Source of the DNA: Phallusia fumigata
Taxonomy: Eukaryota; Chordata; Ascidiacea; Phlebobranchia; Ascidiidae
Assembly (NCBI GenBank): GCA_008931825.1
Contig: QXVZ01030690.1
Span: 12,227 to 76,226 of the forward strand
Direction: 5' to 3'
DNA length: 64,000 nt
Shown here: one piece after another, positions 42,380-54,300 of the stretch
How positions within the stretch are numbered: position 1 is the first letter of the stretch
Layout of the letters: every line of letters begins with the position of its first letter
The notes under the pieces: model-generated
The model's database searches: none
Told to the model about the DNA's origin: nothing
What the model saw: the letters and a program-made list of their open reading frames with translations, nothing else
Program-made: the position numbers and the translations under genes

Positions 42380-45300
42380 CTACCGCAAATTGAAACAACT
42401 TTTCATTTGTCGCATAATCATCTTGCAAACATTTCTGTACCCGTTTTTAACCCTTCCCATTGAGTGGTCGTCATCGCCGGCGAAAAACGCTCCAAAATCG
42501 ATGTTATTCTCGATCAGTTGTTTAGTAAGACGAGCAGAGTTCTGGAAATGAACGTTTTCATCTCTGGTCCCATGGATCAATGAATATTGGTGGGTTTTAA
42601 AATTTTTCATGTTGTGCAAAGCTGAGCTCTTTCGATAGTTTTCCTGTAGCCAAAATATCACGTTTTGTGTTAATCACCATCACACACAATCCAGCGTTAA
42701 TCAGTTTGTTACGCACCTTAAGTGTAACTCAGACTATATCTGTTTATAGATTAAACAAATTGCAGGGTGACATGACGCAATATGTTCAGACGGATCTGCT
42801 TCCAGTCTAGATGATGAAAAGTCGACGATACCAATCCCTTATACGTACCGCGTTTTCGCTGGGCCTAAGCATATATCTTTCGGTGTATATTGCGTGATAA
42901 AACTGCCAGTCGGTCACAGGAGCTACCGCGTATCCACACTTGAACACGTTTTCCGAATCAGCAGCTATCACTTTGGTTGTCGCATATCTGCGTAGTACAA
43001 GTTTTTTCAAAAAATATATTTCCGACTGACAAAAAACAAAACGGAGGGCGTACAAAGTTAAAACTCTAGCAACAGACTGCAATCCAAAGATTTTTGTTTT
43101 CATCACAAAAGGTATGTTGGTAAAAAGCATGGCATATTTTTTAATAAATCTCAAATTACTTTTGTAATCTATGTTTACCGAGTTGGATGATTATATTTTG
43201 GTAACTTTGNACCGCGTTTTCGCTGGGCCTAAGCATATATCTTTCGGTGTATATTGCGTGATAAAACTGCCAGTCGGTCACAGGAGCTACCGCGTATCCA
43301 CACTTGAACACGTTTTCCGAATCAGCAGCTATCACTTTGGTTGTCGCATATCTGCGTAGTACAAGTTTTTTCAAAAAATATATTTCCGACTGACAAAAAA
43401 CAAAACGGAGGGCGTACAAAGTTAAAACTCTAGCAACAGACTGCAATCCAAAGGGATATAACTCTAGCAACAGACTGCAATCCAAAGATTTTTGTTTTCA
43501 TCACAAATGGTATGTTGGTAAAAAGCATGGCATATTTTTTAATAAATCTCAAATTACTTTTGTAATCTATGTTTACCGAGTTGGATGATTATATTTTGGT
43601 AACTTTGTGTTCCAATAGGATTGTCCTTTTAAAGTAAAAGTTTTAATCATGTTAGTTAAATGCTGTGGAGTAAAATTATTAGCTTACCCTCCGTATGACC
43701 ATCCCCATATTGCTTTTCGTGTCGGGTCGATAAAACTGTTTTTGTCAGCAATGATTCGAGCTGCTGCAATCTGGTCGATCGATTCAAAATCTCCAAGGTG
43801 TTTGTAGACCTGAATCCGAAAAATTGCATAAAGTTGAAGATTTCAAGGTACGAATTAGACATTGTATGACGTGTGACTTTATCTATTTATTGATTACGCC
43901 ACTTCTTTTGTTTAAACATCGTAAAAAAACCGTTGCAGCAAATTTACGAACCAGATGTCTGATCTTTTCCCCTCTGAAACCACTTCCACGTCCGTCAAAA
44001 TTCACAACAACTACATCAAGAGAACTTGACACGTAATCTTTCCACGACACCGCAAAACGATCCTGGACCTCTTGGGAGGCTGGACCTTTGAAATGAAACA
44101 CCTGATTGTTGACAATCATGGATGTGCATTTCACCCCTGTTTCCTTATTATTACTTCGTCACCCAAAATTCCTTATGTATTCCTATTATGCAACTTCAAT
44201 TTGAACTTACCGGAGTAAACCTGCACCAGCATCGGATACTTCTTGGTTTCGTCAAAGTTTGGTGGTTTGTGTAAACTGTAATACCAATCTCCATTTACAC
44301 CAGGCAACTGGATTGTTCCATACACCCGCTCACGAAAGTAATATTCTTGAAACAAGACGTTTAGGCATGTTGACTTTTTAAATTCAATAATTGTTCGTTT
44401 TTAAATCTACGGAAATTTTTTTAGAAAACTAAAAAAGTAAATCTACGACAGTTATCATCTCTCTACTACCATCTAGCGGAAAACTATGTAATGTTTCCAT
44501 CGTGTAAAGAAAACTGGTGGTATTCCAGATATTACGTATTCATGTTTTTTACACCTTTAAGTCTTTCCTGTAGGTTTGCGTTGTCTTCGGCGATTCTTAC
44601 AAATTGGTAATTTCCTTCAGTGTCTCTTTTATGAATAGTAGTGATGGGAACCCCTGGTAAAACAGCTAAATTGTCAACAAAGAGGCTACTACTTGCAGCC
44701 TGCCTATCCAGATGTAAAACCTCGAACAAACTGTTGTAAATTACGAAGCAAAAAAACTCGACTCGTTGTACCGTTTGCAGTTCCTCCGCAGTTTATAACA
44801 AGCCAGCCGCCGTCTTTGCTGAAAGAAGGATTCACCCAGTTACAACGATTAGGAAACTGTAGGTTGAGTTGACACGTGACGCACGTCCGGGTGAGGTTCG
44901 CGCCACGAGCTGTGCAATGTGTCAACTAATTATTAACAAATATTTTACCCAATAGACTGCATTTTTCTTTTACAAAAATATTGCTAAAATCCCCCCCCCC
45001 CATTTTTAAAACAATACAGGTGACATGATGAGGGCCAAATCAACTTAAGTAGATGCAAACAAGATTCAAATCAATTTAATATTCAGGCGATATCTTATGC
45101 CTCTGCATTCCTTAAAATTCTTTGATGCCGTTAAATTTTAAAATACCTTTTACTTTCCACAAATGTCGGATCCGAGGTAGAGCAGTGCCCGGGTGGGAAT
45201 CTCTCTCAGTGCTCGAAAAATAAACAAAATCCCAAGTGCTGTCGTAATACCGCACAGATGTGTATCCGTATCCCGTATCTGTGACCTAACAACAAAGCAA

Positions 45301-48300
45301 AAATACAACGATTTATCCCTGGCTAATTACATGAAACAAATACGGAAAGATTTTTAACTAAATCCGAAGTCAGAATGCAAGAAATTAACGCCGCTAAGTC
45401 ATCTTGTTTACAGCAATGTTGATGACTAAATAAGTCGACAACAAAAAATAAACAAGTGACCCGGTGATAATTCTATGCAAGAATGCTAAAAGTGAGGCAT
45501 CAGATGCCACAAACAAAAATGTACACCTCAAAACTTCCGTTCGTTCTCCAATCTACTTTGTTTCCAGTTACATTAATTCTGGCAAGATGAGTAAAACCGT
45601 GGTTGGTCTTTGTAGTGAAATATTCGTCATCGTTGGACGATGGAAAGAGATGAGAAACTTTGTAATGACCAACCCATCCCGTATTACTCTTTTCCATCAT
45701 TGAGTCCACTAAAAATGTCCGCAAAAAGGATTGTTATGAACATTTGCACATCTCCAACACCATGCAGCTTGTTTTAATTTTTGACAGTCAGTTTCGATGT
45801 GTAATCTAAGTTTAAAAAAAATTCAATATCGTATTCATTTATAGTTGCAATTCGATAATCAACGCCATTAGCTTGTTTAATTTAAAAAACTTGTCAGACA
45901 TGATGTGGGACTGGACAAACTGCAGATGTTTAGGTTCCGTATACTAACCGTGTGAGCAGGTAAATTCGGGAGCCACGCAGCTTTCCGATGTAGATTCGTT
46001 TTCCAGCCGATTCTTCCATGTCGGAGAGAAGATCTTGTTTCCACTCCACACAGCTGAGTTAAGGTAATACTCTTTCCACGTCGCAGTTATGTTCTGTTAA
46101 ATGTTTTCAAGTAAAAAGATCCTATGCATAATCATGCTATATGCTGGTGGAGTTTTTAAAAAAAAATTAACGAAAGTTGTATGATACTTGCGTTGCGTGA
46201 TACAAGTCAAAATACTTCTGAGATTCACAATAAGAATTTAAATCAACGTTCAATCTTATCATTTTGCAATGATGTTGATCCTAGTTTCTATAATTTCCTC
46301 TAAAACAGCAAGGGAAATCTAACCGAATGTGGATGAATTGCAACCTCCACGACGTAACATTGACAATAGTTACAGCTGTAAAAGGAATGTTGCTTCCAGC
46401 TTTTGGATATGGCATCCGTTGCATGGTCGGGTACGACTTTTTACTGTAAANGAATTGCAGTTGACCTCCACGACGTAACATTGACAATAGTTACAGCTGT
46501 AAAAGGAATGTTGCTTCCAGCTTTTGGATATGGCATCCGTTGCATGGTCGGGTACGACTTTTTACTGTAAATCGGAAACTCGAACGGAACCACGCTGGAG
46601 TCATTGATTCTGTACATAAGAAATCGTAATTAAAGACCCTCATTGTCGACAACTTGCTACTGTGCAAAACAGATTTGTTAACGTCCTCCTTCAACAGGTT
46701 TATGACCAGTTTTAGCCTTATTAACTCTCAGACTATCTTACAAACACCACAAAGTGGTTAATTGTGAAGTTCCTTTACGGGCTGTAATACGTATACTATA
46801 AAAAGATGCTTCGGAAATCAGCGAAATGATGGAGGTCTTATTAGTTGACAGCATTTGAGAAATAAAACCTGTACTGTATGGTGCTACCTATAATGATTTT
46901 TACAGTTAAACTGAAACATAGCTGGCGCACACTGCCCTAAAATGATCTTCTAAATTGTTGGATTCTGTAACAGTGTGATGTGACAGTGTCCGCGCAGTAT
47001 GTCATTTTCATTTTGTTGCAATTAGAGGAAAGTTTTTCATAATTGTGTCGCTGAAGTTTTGTTAAAGCTAAGTATAATTACAAATACTAAAAAAGAAAAA
47101 GTTTGGTTTACGTTGCATAAGCAAGGAATTCTCCGTCAGGTGACCACCAGAGAAGCGCGTCATCGTCCGTGATCTCAATCCAGAATAACCAATCGGCGAT
47201 ACCGTTGAATATCGATTGCTCGTCACCCGTGTTGGTCAGTTGTTTGGGTTGTGACAGCTCGTCCTGACACAAAAGAACAAATGAGCGTAAGTTGGCTTCA
47301 ACATTTGTTGTTCAGTTTGCAACACTTGTTATGAAGTAGGAAAAACAATAAATCATTAAATTTGAAAGAAGCCTAAAAAAAGAAAATGTAAATGGTTAGA
47401 TCAAAACATCACCTTTGCAACATAGACATTAAAACATTCCACAAAGACGAACGTGTGGTTAACTGGAGCCCATTTGAACTTCTGTATTCCAGTAGCAGGG
47501 AAATGTGGAATCGCAATTTGTGTTCTAAAAATTTGTGATAAATTATAAACTGTTGCAATCACGACAATGAGAAAATAAACTTAATTAGTTTAAAGGCATT
47601 ATTCAAGAGAAAGAGGTTGGGTTCCGAAGTTGGCGAAGTCTTTACAAAGTTGTATGTTTTCGAAGACAAAAGACCCATGCCAAACAACACAAAATTGACA
47701 GTAGCATAATACCTTGTTTACATTTCAAGTTACTATAATTAAAACACTTACAGAAGCTTAGAAACCTGACATCTTTAATGGTTTACCCGTTATAAAACAG
47801 CATGATAAAAAGCGGTAATTAAAGAAAGCAACGTTTAAAATTTTGGTATCAGGCCTGACCCCGAGAGGGAGGCTTCATTGGGTAGAAGTTTAATATGCAG
47901 CACCTATCATGCAAACTTACAGCGAATACTTTAGGTTTGGATAAGTCTGATGCAAAAATATGTCTTTAAATTTTTAACATTGGTACATTTTCTACACTGT
48001 TCGAGTCGTTAAAAATAAAATAAATCTTACTTGGAAGAAACTTCAAAGAACGAAACAGAAAACGTTCGAACATAATGTGCGTATCCCTAGGAAACAAAAG
48101 ATTCTTTCTGGTGTCGATTATAGTAAACGAAGAATTTAAATGAAACTTACATCAGTTCGGTTGTGAAAAACTGCCATGATTAAACGATCTGGTGAAAGTG
48201 AATACGAATATGCCCCGGGTAGACTGGTCTTTAAAAAAAAGTCATAGATAATGATGATTAAAATTCGCCACTGAAAATCATTAGTAACCTTGTGTTGGTG

Positions 48301-49096
48301 ATTATTAACAGCTGTATGATAATGCCATCTCAAAGCAAGTTGTAAAATTGCTACAAGTTTGTTAGCTTACAGAAAAATCATACGAAGTAAAACAGTGGAT
48401 GTTATCATGTATACCAAATGCCTCAGTATCACACAGTGCGTGTCAAGTAACGCATTGGTGTTTTGCAAACGTTGCAAAACTCACTAAAGACATGGTTTGA
48501 GAGTCGTTGGTCTGATTTACTCACCCATACACTGGAAGGGAGGATCTCAGTCTCATTTTCGTTGTCAATGTTTTTGATAGCAAATGAATTGCCGGGAAGT
48601 TTGTAAACGTACTCGTTGCCTAAAAAACAAAACAAAATAACAATTAACTACTTGCATATTTGTTGTAAGTATTGCCAACAACTACCCTAAAATGTGAAAA
48701 TTGTGATTATGGAATTATTTCTGCGGCTTACCTGATATCCAGCTGGGATAAAAGCTTTTTGCCCAAAACTTGCCGTTCAGCCAGTCATCAAATTTCATGT
48801 ATTTTTTCTTTTCGAAGCCGACTGCTGCATTAAAACATTGTCTTCAAATTTTATACTTCCCTTACAGTGAAGCAAAACACTCAGAATTTTATTAAAAGGC
48901 TTCTCTAAGCATCAAAAAATGACGTAATATGTACGTAACTATAGATACCTCTTTTGGCTCTGGTGGAGTTGCTAAATTCCTGTGTTGATGTGTGGAAAAA
49001 CACCACCAGCATAAAAATGCTTACAAGTAGAATTGAAACAAAAGTCTTGCACTTGTTGTCCATCAAAAAGCTTCGTACAGAAGTAAGCAGTTTCAT
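42380..49096 (-). CDS. DPP4/FAP-like type II membrane dipeptidyl peptidase
   Basis: Eighteen minus-strand exons: 48949-49096, 48732-48824, 48525-48619, 48151-48228, 48031-48086, 47413-47524, 47112-47263, 46466-46609, 45949-46093, 45527-45708, 45154-45285, 44772-44925, 44555-44665, 44211-44345, 43952-44085, 43688-43809, 42849-42987 and 42380-42643, about 797 residues (DPP4 766). Short cytoplasmic end and one membrane anchor (residues 18-34), then beta-propeller and alpha/beta hydrolase. Triad: Ser in GWSYGG, Asp in [10 protein letters not shown], His in DDDHSMG; oxyanion Tyr in QVYSGP. So it is an enzyme, not a DPP6/DPP10-type dead homologue. Propeller and hydrolase cysteines (TCVTC, RCNW, INCGG, FKCG, KSCF) are kept. 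The family Glu motif DW-x-x-EEE reads DWLFWIE, so one of the two key glutamates is replaced. The join 46466/46093 is not in phase; a 4-base allelic indel or an unseen small exon may explain it. Confidence 0.94.
42847..43607. repeat. Tandem copy of a DPP4-like exon across a single n
   Basis: Left copy 42847-43209, n at 43210, right copy 43211-43607. Both hold the same exon ([20 protein letters not shown]...). The right copy contains an extra 34-bp tandem duplication (aactctagcaacagactgca unit) near 43455-43488, which explains the length difference. Only the left copy has an intact donor side; the right copy is cut by the n. Confidence 0.85.
46335..46571. repeat. Tandem copy of part of a DPP4-like exon across a single n
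   Basis: Left copy 46335-46450, n at 46451, right copy 46452-46571. The copies differ by a 4-base indel right at the exon end (gaggttgcaattc against gaggtcaactgcaattc), just where the exon junction fails to keep phase. Confidence 0.8.
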
Positions 49097-52000
49097 CTTA
49101 TTTGTGTACTGCGCAGTATACACCAAAACTTTAATGCATGCAACTAACGGTATGGTAAGCATTGACAAAAAGTTAATAAGCAGGTTGTCAAATGAAATCA
49201 CATTTAGAGCCTTGCAATGTGCCGCCACTCAACGTCTGAACCTGAAAAGAAGAGAGAGAAAGAGAATTCCATCCGTAACGACAGCAGGTTAATGATCAAC
49301 CGAACACCTGAACGTAAACACAAGCTGCAGCACAAAATTCACTTTTACAACATTCCTAACAGCAACTTTTGACGAACTGTTACTATTCACTGCTGGCAAG
49401 CATTCGATCGACTGTATTGACTGCAGGGTTTGGATGATACGACTTGGTGCGTATTATCATACATTGGATAGTTGCCATTAATAAGCTTGTCTCAACCAAA
49501 TTTGTGCTATTGTTTTCAAACAGTGCATAAACCTTTGTAAAAAGTCAAACGTCTTATCACTAATTTACCATTTCTCTCTTAGTGTTGTCTGTAAAGTTAG
49601 AAAAAAACTTGCTTGAAAATTTTAAACTTCATTTACGTAACTGTACTACTTTTCAGTGCAGGCATTATCGCATTCAACAATGGTTTTGCTGCACAAAAGT
49701 GGAACTGTTTAAACACATTTGACTGATTTTTATCGTAACGTTATCGTAGGGAGGTTGGTCGTTAAAAACACAAGCTCAAACCGCCGTCCTATTTTACGTG
49801 GTGTGGGAAACGATTCGAAAGCAAATTTTCTCCCAATTAAACAACGCCCAAATCAATGCATTTGCGAAATGGTTTGGCACTTTTGGTGGGTGTTGAACTT
49901 GTGTTTTTTAATTTTCAAAAATCAGTGAAAGTTGAAGCACTGGAGCAATAAAGCCTTTGAAAAAATCCTTGCTTTTTGATAACTTTTTGTATTGCAGGTA
50001 AGTCACTGTTTTTTTGTTCCAAAATTAACTTGCAAGAAACGGATCAGCCCGTTTATTTCAGTTTGATTTCTTATTCGTCGTGTAACATAGTTTTTTTTGA
50101 CGGTTGAGCAAGTCTGCTTTGGTTGTAACAAATGTATTTATCAGATAAAAGTGTTTTGACTGCACGCTCATGATAGATAAATATTAATTCCACTTTTTTG
50201 GGAAACTTTGTTTACAATCCTTGAGGAAATAAAGCTTTGATACAAATCTTAGCCGAACACGGATTTTCCATAACGTACACAATCGGCAATGTATCGAGAG
50301 TGAGTTGGATTCCCAAAATATGCTTTCTTACAACTTTGCAGTTGTAAATTAGTCTTATTACAAGTTTAAACTTGCATGAATCCACAAGTGGGCACGCTTG
50401 CTGCTGGCGTCAATACATGGTACATGACTCAGGGTAGGGGCATTACAGTCTAATTACCCCATTACAACAGCCTACGGTGGTGATCCGTTGAAACAGTATT
50501 CCTGAATACACAATGCGTTCTGTTGCATGACATCAGCTCTCCCATGAAAAAAGCTACCGGTAAAACCGGTTCATAGAAAACCCGATAAACTACTCCAGGA
50601 ACTGCCTGCTATTTTGAAGAAGCAGTTCACGTAGTTCACGAGCGGCCACTGGCCCATGTTGCCCTAGCAACAAGTCGACAGGGAGAGCGCGTCATGGGAA
50701 AACGACCCGTTGTACTTCACACATTATGCGCATGGCTGCCCCGTGATTACGCCGCCTAAACGCTAGGTATGGTTGTGCGTTGTTTACAGCACACGCGTCG
50801 CTGTGGGCTGTTTTGGTTCGGCTTCGGCGTTTGGGGGTCTGCAGGTAACTCGAGAAGAGGCTGATTGTCTTTGGCGCTGGGGCCTAGCGAGTGGAAGCCA
50901 CGAGGCAGATGATTTCTCGTGTGAAACGCTAAACCGCGCCTCTCGAGTGCAAAGGTGAAACTGATTATCACCACTTTATTTTTGTCACATATTTGGTGTC
51001 ACAAATTATTCTAAGCAAGGTCAAATTCATTTGAAACATGCTTGTAAAGTAATGTTGATTTTTATTGAATTTTATGAGTTTAAACAGGAAAATATCAGCA
51101 CCGCAGGGCATATATTTTGGATTTGAGAGATAATTCAAGCGCAACAGGTTAATAAAAAAAACACGTAAACACACGTGAAAATGTGAACCTGCATCGTACT
51201 CATTTTTATGTGTTCTGATTGCTCCCAAACTAACGGCAGGCTTTTATGTTGGGTTTAACCGGCCTAGCACGCACAAGCAATAAATATATTGCAGGTAGTA
51301 CAATTTCCATAAGGTACTCTTCTAGGTTATTCTCTATGAAATTGTTAAATGTGTGCTGAAATACTAAAAAATCTATGCCCAAAATTGTCCTAGTGTATTG
51401 CAAGCGTGCGCTTTTAGTCTATAGATTCCAAAAATAGAGGACAAATGAAATTCAAGAGATGTGGAAGCACGGTCTGCGCACTTTAACAAGCTGTGCAGAT
51501 TTTGCGACAAACGTGTTTGTTTGACAACTTGGCCCAGCCCCAACTGCCGGGGAGTGAATCACAGTCGGTTGCTCGCGAGCAAATTGTATTGGATGACACA
51601 ACAAACGTCACAATTGACAAATCACTCCAATGCGCAACGGAGCCGCGATCCTCCGTCCTGGGTCTATAATTAACCCTATGATACCACGAAGGTTTTGCTC
51701 AAATCGACTGTTTTTTTAGCAGAGAATAGAGTTGTCAGTGCAAAATACTTAAATGTCATGCGAAACATGGAAGAGGACTTTTACGGAACCTATAAAGACG
51801 GCATGCAGATGACCATGAAAGGATCACGGGCTTTCAGACTCTCGGCTTCGGTGCAAATGGGGCTTAACGTACCTGGCATAGCGGGAGCGACCCGGAGGCA
51901 GCATGCAGTAACGCGATCCACCCCGTTAGAAACCGGGCACTCAACGCCTGTTTCCACACAACACTGCAAGGCTATGGGAATCGCGCGTTGTTGGAGGCTC

Positions 52001-54300
52001 AGGGTGGCGAAGGGCAAACAGTGAGACGCCGCGACAAACGAGGATGCTAGATGGGGCGAAGCGAAGTTTATGATATCTGTTATCGGTCGCCGATTAGCTG
52101 TTTTGTGTGGGTGGGTGAAACTTGCTTTTAGGTTTCACATTTCCCCGCTTTACATAAACAAACAAAAAAGTCCAACAGTATTAAGCTGACTAATGCCACT
52201 TCTTGCACCGTCACAGATATTTGCAGAGTCAGTATGAATGTGCGATATTTTATGTCGTGCATGCTCGTCTTGCACTGTATTTACCTTATCGGTGTACAAA
52301 AACGCTACCAGCAACTTGGGCGTTAAAACGAAGATTTGCAAACTAGCTTAGATATAAAATCCGCTAGGATCAGACAAAAGGTTGCAACTGCCAATTGAAA
52401 CAACGCCCACTGACTCACAAAAATGAAAAATAGACAACTCGATCCAAATCACTATTTATCGTCTTGCGTACGTGAATGCAAATACATCTGGCAACATTTT
52501 GTGCGCAGTCCCAAAGCCTGATGTTTGCTCTGAGATAATATTCACTCAATTACGGATCCCCAGTTAATGGTGTTAAGTCCCTCAACTGCCAGAATTTCGA
52601 AATTGCGGCGGGGATAATTAATTTCCGCTGGCATCGTGTGAGTTCAAGAATGCTCGCACTTACAGTTGTGCGGGGCCATTTTGCAGTTAAGCGCCCGCTC
52701 AGCCAAGGAAACCGTTGCTTAATGAATTGTTTGCATTGCGCTGACTAATGTATCACCCGGGGCTCTCTGGTTGCTTTCGTGCGTCGACAGGACAAGGATG
52801 ACGTGCGCCCTTCACAGGCTACTATGGCAACAAGCAGGCTTTTTTAGGGGGAAAAGCAAATTGACTTGCACCTGTCATGAAGCAAACAAAACCACCGTTA
52901 TGGAGCAAGAGAATGTACCCTGTTGAGTGCCCCAAAACAAGCTATGGAGAAACGAAATGTTGTTTCGCTGAGGTTAAAATAGGATGTAAAACCAAATGTA
53001 CGTGTGTGTCTACCTATGCCAATGTGGGTGGTGCCACTTGAAAATTTTGCCTGGTTTGACAACGTAGTTTTGACAACGTGTCACAGCTCTTCACGATGGC
53101 AACCTAAGATTGTTTAACGTGAACTGGTGCATTTGACACAAATCGCAATTGAGAATATTGCTAGCAAACTAAATGAATGCTGTGCGATATTTTACTTCGC
53201 TGTTAGCGTTATCGCTGTTGGCGCCATGAGCTTTGGCGTTAGGTGGCGCAAGCAATGCAGTAAAACGGTTTTGGTCGTTCACTGTGAAATAGGTTAAAAA
53301 CACTCAGCAGGTCGATAGATATCTGCAAAGATTACAGATTAGGGGAATGTCCAACATCAAAACAAAATCCCAAAATATAGTAAACAAGCTAATTGTAGAA
53401 TATTTTAACATTAGAAAATGTCCATGAGTCGTGATAGTTTCAAACTTTATACCAATATGACAGTAAATTCTAAATGTGCTATTAACGTCAAGAGGCAATA
53501 TTGTCTGTATTAGATCAATAAAAAGCAGTGCACAATATCAGCCACCACGCAGGTGCAACAAAGTAACACACCTCCCACCATAAGTTTATTTCAAAACCAG
53601 GAGTTTCGGGTACCAGTATTACGTTGCCGATAACTAGAACTACCTCATCGCATGTCCGGAGACATGGTGGGCTGATAACACGCGAAATTAAGAGGTAATA
53701 TTGCCGCTGCTGGACGTAATTTTAGCGTAAGTCGGTAGAGAGCGCAGGGAATACCGGAGATCGGGCCAAGACTTGACAAGATAATTTGCTGCGTAATAAA
53801 CGTTATTCGGTTATGTGATACTTGCGGTGCTGGGAGCTTGGGACAGCAGGGCTATGAAAAGTGGTGCCAGTTCTGGCGCAATTTTGAAGGAAATATTCGG
53901 TTTCCAGTCTGTGTTAATATTGCAGTTGGGTCAAGTTGACCCGACACCTTGTAGCCTTAAAATTACGATGTTAAACAGTGTGAGAAAAAGACAACTGTAT
54001 TTGCAGGATATTGTAAGACCGCGGCCACTGTTTCCAGTTCTTGGCAAATATCTGATACTAAATATAAAAGTGAATTGTTAGAGAGTACGGATTGACTAAA
54101 CTGGCTTAAAGAATGTCACCTGGGAATACAACAAGAAGAACACAGAGGGCAAGGTAAGTTGATTGTGTCTTATTTTGCTTGAGCGCTATCAAACTCGATA
54201 AAAATAAACCAAACCAGGAAGCAAACCTCTATATATTGAACCAATACCCAAAAGTCCCACGTAAGGCCACAAGCCAACATACACTTTTGCGTACTGGACA
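49097..54300. other. Upstream of the DPP4-like gene; no gene recognised
   Basis: Open frames here are short and mostly overlapped by equal frames on the other strand, and none shows a domain motif. The frames at 50773-50958 and 51695-52024 were read and show no signal peptide, cysteine pattern or repeat that I can tie to a family. A CpG-richer stretch lies at about 50560-50960. Confidence 0.45.

Noticed and set aside
51695-52024. 109-codon frame in the gene-poor region
   Set aside because: Antisense frame of similar length and no recognisable motif; likely chance.
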